From assembly GCA_001880285.1 (NCBI GenBank), contig CP016269.1:2242501-2306500 (forward strand): a stretch of 64,000 bases of DNA, given 5' to 3'. Positions 58,871 to 64,000 of the stretch are shown piece after piece. How positions within the stretch are numbered: the stretch's first letter is position 1; every line of letters starts with the position of its first letter. The notes beneath the pieces are model-generated. The model was not told the origin of the DNA and searched no databases. It saw only the letters and a program-made list of their open reading frames with translations. This DNA is from Flavobacteriaceae bacterium UJ101. Lineage in GTDB: Bacteria > Bacteroidota > Bacteroidia > Flavobacteriales > UJ101. The position numbers and the translations under genes were made by a program.

Positions 58871-60961
58871 TTATTCTTTTTTGACTTCTTCTCTTGATGG
58901 AAAAATCATATCTACACGTGCCGTTTCTTTATTGATTTTAAGTCCTGCATCAAATTTGTTTCCTGATTTAGCTGTAAAACCTTTTAAAATAGTGGTTTCA
59001 CCTTTAGTTAATAAGGTTTCAATTTGTTTTTCTGTTAATTTTTTTTGTGCAATAGTTTTAGGAAGGTAGAAATTACAATCTCCGTTATTGTATTTATTAT
59101 TTGTACAAAAAGCTGATTTAGGTGAATGTTTAATTTTTCCTTTTCCACAACAAGGACAATCTTGTAAAGAAGGATCTACAAAAACTTTGAATTTCCCGCC
59201 TGTCTCTTTCATTTGACTGGTAATCAAGTGTGTATATTCTTTTATTTGTTCAGAGAAATTTTTGTAATCCAGTTCTCCACGTTCAATTTGTTTTAATTTA
59301 TGTTCCCAATCTCCCGTAAGTTTAGGAGATAGAATGGCAAAACCATCTAAATTTTTTACAAGTTCCAATCCCAATTCAGTTGGAATCAATTTTGATTTTT
59401 GACGCTCAATATAACCTCTTTTGATAATAATTTCGATAATACTGGCACGAGTGGCAGGAGTTCCAATTCCTTTCTCTTTCATAGCGTCAGCTAAATCCGA
59501 ATCTTCATCGTCCAGTAATTTACCTGCTGTTTCCATTAATTTTAACAAGGTAGCTTCTGTTAAAATAGAAGGAGGTGTGGTTTTCTTAGCAATAATTTCT
59601 TTTTCTTTTACATCTGTTACATCATCTTTTTGTAAAGGAGGTAAAATAGAATCCTCATCTTCTTCCGTTATTTTTTTACCATCGAATATTTTAAATCCAA
59701 TATCTTTTAAAATATTTCCTCTGGCAATCAATTCTACATCTTCTGATTGTAAAACCAATTTGGTAGAATCTTTTAAAACGGGTTTATGAAAAGCTTTACA
59801 AAATTGAAACAAAACCAGTTTGTAAATAGAACGTTCTCCTTCAGATAATCCTTGAGGATCTTTTCCTGTAGGAATGATAGCATGGTGATCAGTTACTTTC
59901 TTATCATTGATGGGTTTTTTATTTTTACGTTCTAAAATAACGTCAAGATGTTCTGCATAGTTTTTTAATTGAAAATTCTTCAACGTTTCAAAGGTTTGGT
60001 AAATATCTTCAATCATATCCGTACTTAAATAACGGCTATCAGTTCTTGGATAAGTTAAAACTTTATGCTTCTCATATAAATTTTGAGCAAATTGTAAGGT
60101 TTCTTGAGCAGAATAACCGTGTTTTTTATTTGCTTCTGCTTGTAAAGATGTTAAATCAAAAGGAAGTGGGGTGGTGGTTTTTGTTTCTTTTTTTTCTATT
60201 TCTTTAACCGTTGCTTTCTCTGTAATTTTATTAAGAATGACTTCTGCATCTTCTTTTTTATCAAAGCGTCCCTCTACTAGAGCTTTAAAATCTTGTTCAT
60301 GACTATTTAATAAAGTTGAAATAGTGAAGTAATCTTTAGGAACAAAATTCTTGTTTTCCAAATAACGGTTGGTAATCAAGGCAACAGTAGGTGTTTGAAC
60401 ACGTCCAACACTTAACATTTTACCAGTATTAGCACTTCTTGTCAAAGCAATGGATCCATTTAATCCAACTAACCAATCTGATTCTGCGCGTGCACGTGCA
60501 GAGTAATACAAATTATTATAATCTAAACCATCTTTTAAAGTAGCAAACCCTTTTTTAATAGCTTCATCTGTCATGGATGAAATCCACAAACGTTTAAAAG
60601 GAACACGTATTTTTGCCATTAAATAAATGTAACGAAAAATTAATTCTCCTTCACGTCCAGCATCGGTTGCATTTATAATTTCATCTGCTTCTTTGAAAAG
60701 TTTTTTGATAATATTAAATTGTTTCTTCTTTCCTGAATCATCGGCTAATTGAATATCTAATTTATCAGGAATTACGGGAAGATTATCAAGGTTGAGATGT
60801 TCTTGATATTTTTTGATGTTAGCGAGTTCTATTAAATGCCCAAAAGCATAAGTTACAGCATAATCATTTCCACTCATATAACCATCGTGTCGTTGATTAG
60901 CACCTACAATTTTGGCAATATCTCTCGCAACGGATGGCTTTTCGGCTAGTATAACTTTCAT
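58871..60961 (-). CDS. topB: DNA topoisomerase III
   Basis: It is a type IA topoisomerase that decatenates single-stranded or nicked DNA. The 696-residue product has a Toprim domain (EKPSVARDIA with Glu7; ATDAGREGELI with Asp100, Glu104 and Glu106), the active-site Tyr304 in TYPRTDSRYL, the SVGRVQTPT loop near residue 184, and a C-terminal zinc-ribbon (CPCCGKGKIKHSPKSAFC). No operon partner of the mobile-element type is near, so this is the chromosomal enzyme. In Bacteroidota a second copy often lies on conjugative elements; this one is not of that context. Confidence 0.96.
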   Translation of the reverse strand: MKVILAEKPSVARDIAKIVGANQRHDGYMSGNDYAVTYAFGHLIELANIKKYQEHLNLDNLPVIPDKLDIQLADDSGKKKQFNIIKKLFKEADEIINATDAGREGELIFRYIYLMAKIRVPFKRLWISSMTDEAIKKGFATLKDGLDYNNLYYSARARAESDWLVGLNGSIALTRSANTGKMLSVGRVQTPTVALITNRYLENKNFVPKDYFTISTLLNSHEQDFKALVEGRFDKKEDAEVILNKITEKATVKEIEKKETKTTTPLPFDLTSLQAEANKKHGYSAQETLQFAQNLYEKHKVLTYPRTDSRYLSTDMIEDIYQTFETLKNFQLKNYAEHLDVILERKNKKPINDKKVTDHHAIIPTGKDPQGLSEGERSIYKLVLFQFCKAFHKPVLKDSTKLVLQSEDVELIARGNILKDIGFKIFDGKKITEEDEDSILPPLQKDDVTDVKEKEIIAKKTTPPSILTEATLLKLMETAGKLLDDEDSDLADAMKEKGIGTPATRASIIEIIIKRGYIERQKSKLIPTELGLELVKNLDGFAILSPKLTGDWEHKLKQIERGELDYKNFSEQIKEYTHLITSQMKETGGKFKVFVDPSLQDCPCCGKGKIKHSPKSAFCTNNKYNNGDCNFYLPKTIAQKKLTEKQIETLLTKGETTILKGFTAKSGNKFDAGLKINKETARVDMIFPSREEVKKE

Positions 60962-61043
60962 GTATTAATATAATTCAAAACAAAAAGCAAAGATAGTCTT
61001 CCTGTTTTGAATTATAAAAATAAATAATAAGATCAGCTCATAA

Positions 61044-61334
61044 TTATTGTATACTGGTCGTTTCACAAACTTTAAACTCTTCTAAAATATTACTTTCGTC
61101 TAAAAAGTTTGAAAACTGATCAAAATGTGGCTGATTAAGGTGTTTCAACCATAACATTCTATTTTCCCACTTAGAGTAGATAATAAAATGATTTTGGTTT
61201 TCAACATCCATGTTTACATCGTATTGTAAACATCCTTCGTCATTAACTGAAAAGGATACTAATTTCTTCAATTCATTTTTGAAGAAATCTCTCTTCTCCT
61301 CCTTCACATAGATGTTTTTTGATAAGGCATACAT
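61044..61334 (-). CDS. Antibiotic biosynthesis monooxygenase (ABM) family protein, paralog 1
   Basis: The 96-residue ferredoxin-like product (VKEEKRDFFKNELKKLV, DEGCLQYDVNMDVENQNHF, WENRMLWLKHLNQPHF) fits the small dimeric ABM family. The related gene at 62252 shares the order and spacing of all blocks. Such proteins act as quinol or small-molecule monooxygenases or as heme-binding enzymes; the substrate is unknown. Lies 83 bp from topB, on the same strand. Confidence 0.85.
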   Translation of the reverse strand: MYALSKNIYVKEEKRDFFKNELKKLVSFSVNDEGCLQYDVNMDVENQNHFIIYSKWENRMLWLKHLNQPHFDQFSNFLDESNILEEFKVCETTSIQ

Positions 61335-61538
61335 AATAATAGAATTTTATTAAATTTAAACTATATACTTCATTAAGTAAATACATAATGTGTTTTCTTT
61401 ATATGAAATTCTATTAGGTGTTTTTTAAATACGGTGAATTGACATAATTTATCGATGAAACACAATTGAATTTTACGTTTGGATCATTCTAGATAAAAAA
61501 GGATATTATTTTAAAAGATTAGTCTTAGGTTTTTAGGT

Positions 61539-62162
61539 TCATTTTTGAATAAAACTTAGTGTTGTAGATAGGATAAGTTCAACTCCAATAGAGATGATAA
61601 TAAAGCCAATAATTCGAGATAAAGCATTAATTCCAGAAGCACCTAAAAATTTTGTGATTTGATGTGAGAATTTTAAAATGATAAAAATAATGAGAGTAAC
61701 TAAAATAATGGATAAACAAATGATTATGATGTCAGTTAGTTTTTGGTATTCTTTGTTTAGACTAATCAATAACGATATAGTTCCCGGACCAGCTAGCATA
61801 GGTATTGCAAGAGGGGTCAGAGCAATATCATTACGAGAAAAAGCATCATCTTTTTCACGTTCTTTCATTCCTTTATGCTTTGAAAATTGTCCAGTTAGTA
61901 GGGCAAAGCCAGAAGAAGCGATAATTAATCCTCCTGCGATTCTTAATGAAGGCAAACTGATTCCAAAAAAGTTTAATAAATAACTCCCCAAGAAAAAACA
62001 GATTAATAAAATGATCAAAATATTAACAGAAGTCCAAAGTGCTACACGATGAATTTCTGTTTTGGCTTTATTTTGAGTGAGTCCAACAAAAATAGGAACT
62101 GTTCCTAATGGATTCATAATGGAAAATAAAGCACCTGTAATCGTTACTAATAATGTTATCAT
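61539..62162 (-). CDS. MarC family membrane protein
   Basis: The 207-residue product has six membrane helices with the MarC pattern at the N-terminus (GALFSIMNPLGTVPIFVGLT) and the glycine/proline-rich loop TPLAIPMLAGPGTIS. The family, once thought to be multidrug resistance transporters, has no established function. It is flanked on both sides by ABM paralogs. Confidence 0.92.
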   Translation of the reverse strand: MITLLVTITGALFSIMNPLGTVPIFVGLTQNKAKTEIHRVALWTSVNILIILLICFFLGSYLLNFFGISLPSLRIAGGLIIASSGFALLTGQFSKHKGMKEREKDDAFSRNDIALTPLAIPMLAGPGTISLLISLNKEYQKLTDIIIICLSIILVTLIIFIILKFSHQITKFLGASGINALSRIIGFIIISIGVELILSTTLSFIQK

Positions 62163-62251
62163 AGCACAAACGTATTATAGTTATGTGAAGGCTATGTTAT
62201 ATCAGTTTTATATAATAGTTATGGTACTTTATTTTCGATATATAGAATGAT

Positions 62252-62551
62252 TTAACGGTCAATTTGAGTCATCTCGTGTACTATAAAATCTTTAACAAAT
62301 CCTTCTGTGTTTTTCATATACTGCTTTATATGAGGTGTCTCCATATGGTCTAACCATAAAGGACGTGTTTCCCAGTTTTCAAAAAAGATAAAATGTTCAG
62401 GATTTTCATTGTTGCAATGTAAATCATATTGTAGGCAACCTTTTTCTTCTAAAGTAGGTTTGATTAGTTTTTGTAATTCATTTTTCAGAAATTCACCTTT
62501 TCCTTCTACAGCGTAGATATTGGCTACAATGGTTAATTTTTTTTTGTTCAT
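62252..62551 (-). CDS. Antibiotic biosynthesis monooxygenase (ABM) family protein, paralog 2
   Basis: The 99-residue product keeps all blocks of the paralog at 61044 (GKGEFLKNELQKLI, EKGCLQYDLHCNNENPEHF, WETRPLWLDHMETPHI). It starts with a short hydrophobic strand (KKLTIVANIYAVEG), not a signal peptide. It lies 12 bp downstream of the nucleotidyltransferase gene, so it may be cotranscribed with it and the kinase-RapZ gene. Confidence 0.85.
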   Translation of the reverse strand: MNKKKLTIVANIYAVEGKGEFLKNELQKLIKPTLEEKGCLQYDLHCNNENPEHFIFFENWETRPLWLDHMETPHIKQYMKNTEGFVKDFIVHEMTQIDR

Positions 62552-62563
62552 ATAAATTTTGTT

Positions 62564-63277
62564 TTATTTAAAAATTTGAGTGGCTTGTTGCAGGGTTTCA
62601 TGTTTTCCAACATCAATTAGAATATCACCTGAATGGTCGTAACCTAAAATAGTATGTGTTTTAGCTACTTTTAAATAAGGATCTATTATAGAATGTTTAT
62701 CAGAACGATCCATTAGGTTGATAAAAGTAGGTGATATAATATGAATTCCACTGAAAGCTAATTCTGCTAAAGAGGAATTAGGCCTAGAAATTACTTTTTC
62801 ATGGGTAATTTTATTACACCAACCACTTAATTCTTTTTGAGTATTGAATAGTAATTTACGTGAACTCTCACGATTGGTAACAGCTAGAGTAGCGATAGGT
62901 TTACGTTGAGTATGAAAATCAATCATATGTTGTAAATTCATATTAGTTAGAATATCAACATTCATAACGATAAAATCTTCTTTTGATAAAAAAGGAGCCG
63001 CTTTTTTTAAACCACCACCTGTTTCAAGAACTTCTTCACGTTCATCAGAGATTTGAACATTCATTCCAAAATGGTTGTTTTCTTCTAAATGTTGAAGTAT
63101 TTTTTCTCCAAAATGATGAATATTGATAACGAAATCTTGAATTCCATACGAATTTAAGTATTCTATATTGCGTTGTAAAAGTGTTTTCCCATTTACAGGA
63201 ACTAATGCTTTAGGAATATCATTAGTAATGGGACGTAGACGAGTTCCTAAACCCGCACAAAAAAGCATGGCTTTCAT
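62564..63277 (-). CDS. Sugar nucleotidyltransferase, MurU-type
   Basis: The 237-residue product is a GT-A nucleotidyltransferase: nucleotide motif AMLFCAGLGTRLRPIT, PKALVPVNGKTLLQ, the acidic MNVDILTNM, and EEVLETGGGLKKAAPFL. The short length without a C-terminal beta-helix resembles MurU (N-acetylmuramate-1-phosphate uridylyltransferase) of the peptidoglycan salvage pathway. It lies 3 bp from a kinase-RapZ fusion. AmgK (kinase) and MurU act in series to make UDP-MurNAc, bypassing MurA; the pairing here suggests that route but the true sugar is not proven. Confidence 0.83.
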   Translation of the reverse strand: MKAMLFCAGLGTRLRPITNDIPKALVPVNGKTLLQRNIEYLNSYGIQDFVINIHHFGEKILQHLEENNHFGMNVQISDEREEVLETGGGLKKAAPFLSKEDFIVMNVDILTNMNLQHMIDFHTQRKPIATLAVTNRESSRKLLFNTQKELSGWCNKITHEKVISRPNSSLAELAFSGIHIISPTFINLMDRSDKHSIIDPYLKVAKTHTILGYDHSGDILIDVGKHETLQQATQIFK

Positions 63278-63280
63278 TGA

Positions 63281-64000
63281 TTAATACATTTCGTTAATCC
63301 AATTTTTAGCTTCCTGTTCTCTATGAAAAGGTTTGGTAATGATACCGTATTTTTCTTCTAAGTGTTTAGCCATAGCATCTGCAGAATATACAGAACGATG
63401 TTGACCTCCAGTACAACCAAACATAATTTGTAGGTTTTCAAAACCACGATCGATATAATCTTCTATTGTAATATCCACTACATTAAAAACATTTTGAATG
63501 AATTCTGGCATACGTGTTTTGGTTTCTAAATATTCGATAACACCTTGGTCTCTACCTGTTTGTGTTTTATATTCATCAATTCTTCCTGGATTTAAAATTC
63601 CACGGCAGTCAAATACAAATCCACCACCATTTCCAGAGGTATCTTCTGGGATTCCTTTTTTATAAGAAAAACTACCTACGTTGATTTTTAATTTGGGATT
63701 ACTTGTTGCTTTTTTCACAATAAATTTATTTTTAATATTGGGTGTTGTAATTTTTTGTAATAATTGAAAAAGTTCTGGAAGCTCTATTCCAATGGTTTTA
63801 TTTTGTAAAAACCACTCTAAATTTTCTAGAGCAGGTAAAATACTGGTAATAAAGGCTTGTTTTTTTTCAAATAATCCTCTAAATCCGTATGCTCCTAATA
63901 CTTGAATTAAACGAATTAAAACATACCCGTTGTATTCTTTTTTGAAAGATTCTGTTTGTAACGGTGTATCCAATTGTTTGTTTGCTAAAGTAATATAATC
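63281..64000 (-). CDS. Sugar kinase (APH-like) fused to RapZ C-terminal domain (partial)
   Basis: The frame is open to the window edge, so the N-terminus is missing (240 codons are seen). The first part (YNGYVLIRLIQVLGAYGFRG, then FITSILPALENL) is the C-terminal end of an aminoglycoside phosphotransferase-like kinase, as in AmgK. After a short linker, residues from about 110 form the RapZ C-terminal domain: FVFDCRGILNPGR, TGRDQGVIEYL and the signature MFGCTGGQHRSVYSAD. In E. coli that domain senses glucosamine-6-phosphate and binds small RNAs. It sits 3 bp from the MurU-type gene, so the unit may link cell-wall sugar salvage with sensing. Confidence 0.82.
   Translation of the reverse strand, partial: DYITLANKQLDTPLQTESFKKEYNGYVLIRLIQVLGAYGFRGLFEKKQAFITSILPALENLEWFLQNKTIGIELPELFQLLQKITTPNIKNKFIVKKATSNPKLKINVGSFSYKKGIPEDTSGNGGGFVFDCRGILNPGRIDEYKTQTGRDQGVIEYLETKTRMPEFIQNVFNVVDITIEDYIDRGFENLQIMFGCTGGQHRSVYSADAMAKHLEEKYGIITKPFHREQEAKNWINEMY

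Overview
This is a low-GC chromosome segment from a member of the Bacteroidota, most likely Flavobacteriales. Direct signs are promoters of the TTG-N19-TAnnTTTG type (best at the tRNA-Gln and tRNA-fMet genes), genes without Shine-Dalgarno sequences, tRNA genes without an encoded CCA, and typical families: a DUF2723 membrane protein, a TonB-dependent receptor with a carboxypeptidase-regulatory-like start, an M49 peptidase lipoprotein, a MOSC/ferredoxin-reductase fusion and many lipoproteins with a Cys lipobox. No species can be named from sequence alone.

Layout. 1-1.6 kb: start of a DUF2723 gene (cut by the window edge), two identical tRNA-Gln genes and a tRNA-Met. 1.7-4.4 kb: a three-gene operon with a lipoprotein carrying a Tae4-like peptidoglycan amidase domain and two small proteins that are immunity candidates. 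4.6-29.0 kb: mostly core genes, namely fabI, an M49 peptidase, a SixA-type phosphatase, a chromate transporter, an alkyltransferase-like protein, trmB, a PhoR/PhoB-type two-component pair facing a TonB receptor and a beta-helix lipoprotein, a secreted MsrA, a MOSC-reductase fusion, 3-hydroxyacyl-CoA dehydrogenase, two glycosyltransferases, an AraC regulator, a YitT protein and a CxxCH lipoprotein.

29.1-51.1 kb is an integrative element of about 22 kb. It is bounded by a 21-bp direct repeat (29119-29139 and 51077-51097) that is the 3' end of the tRNA-fMet gene, with a tyrosine integrase beside the intact tRNA. Its backbone is integrase, an SF2 helicase, a Sak4-like RecA-fold ATPase, a HAD protein, DUF3871, a RadC/JAB protein and an XRE regulator. 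It has no relaxase, conjugation or virion genes, so it resembles a satellite or non-conjugative integrative element. Its cargo is a four-gene operon on the opposite strand: an XRE regulator broken by one stop codon, a UvrD-like helicase fused to a RecB/AddB-type nuclease with an Fe-S cysteine set, a type III Mod methyltransferase and a type III Res nuclease. This is a probable anti-phage locus. The rest is small unknown genes and lipoproteins. Two 49-bp copies of an unusual inverted-repeat element lie 13.8 kb apart in the backbone and show a compensatory base-pair change. A decayed second tRNA-fMet 3' fragment at 28.28 kb suggests an older insertion at the same tRNA.

51.2-64 kb is core again: a LOG-family protein, era, a RibD-like reductase, a dense six-gene redox-repair operon (MsrB, glutaredoxin-GNAT fusion, MsrA, aldo/keto reductase, diverged MsrA paralog, hydrolase-OsmC fusion), topB, MarC flanked by two paralogous ABM proteins, and at the right edge a MurU-type nucleotidyltransferase next to a kinase-RapZ fusion (cut by the edge) that suggests cell-wall sugar recycling.
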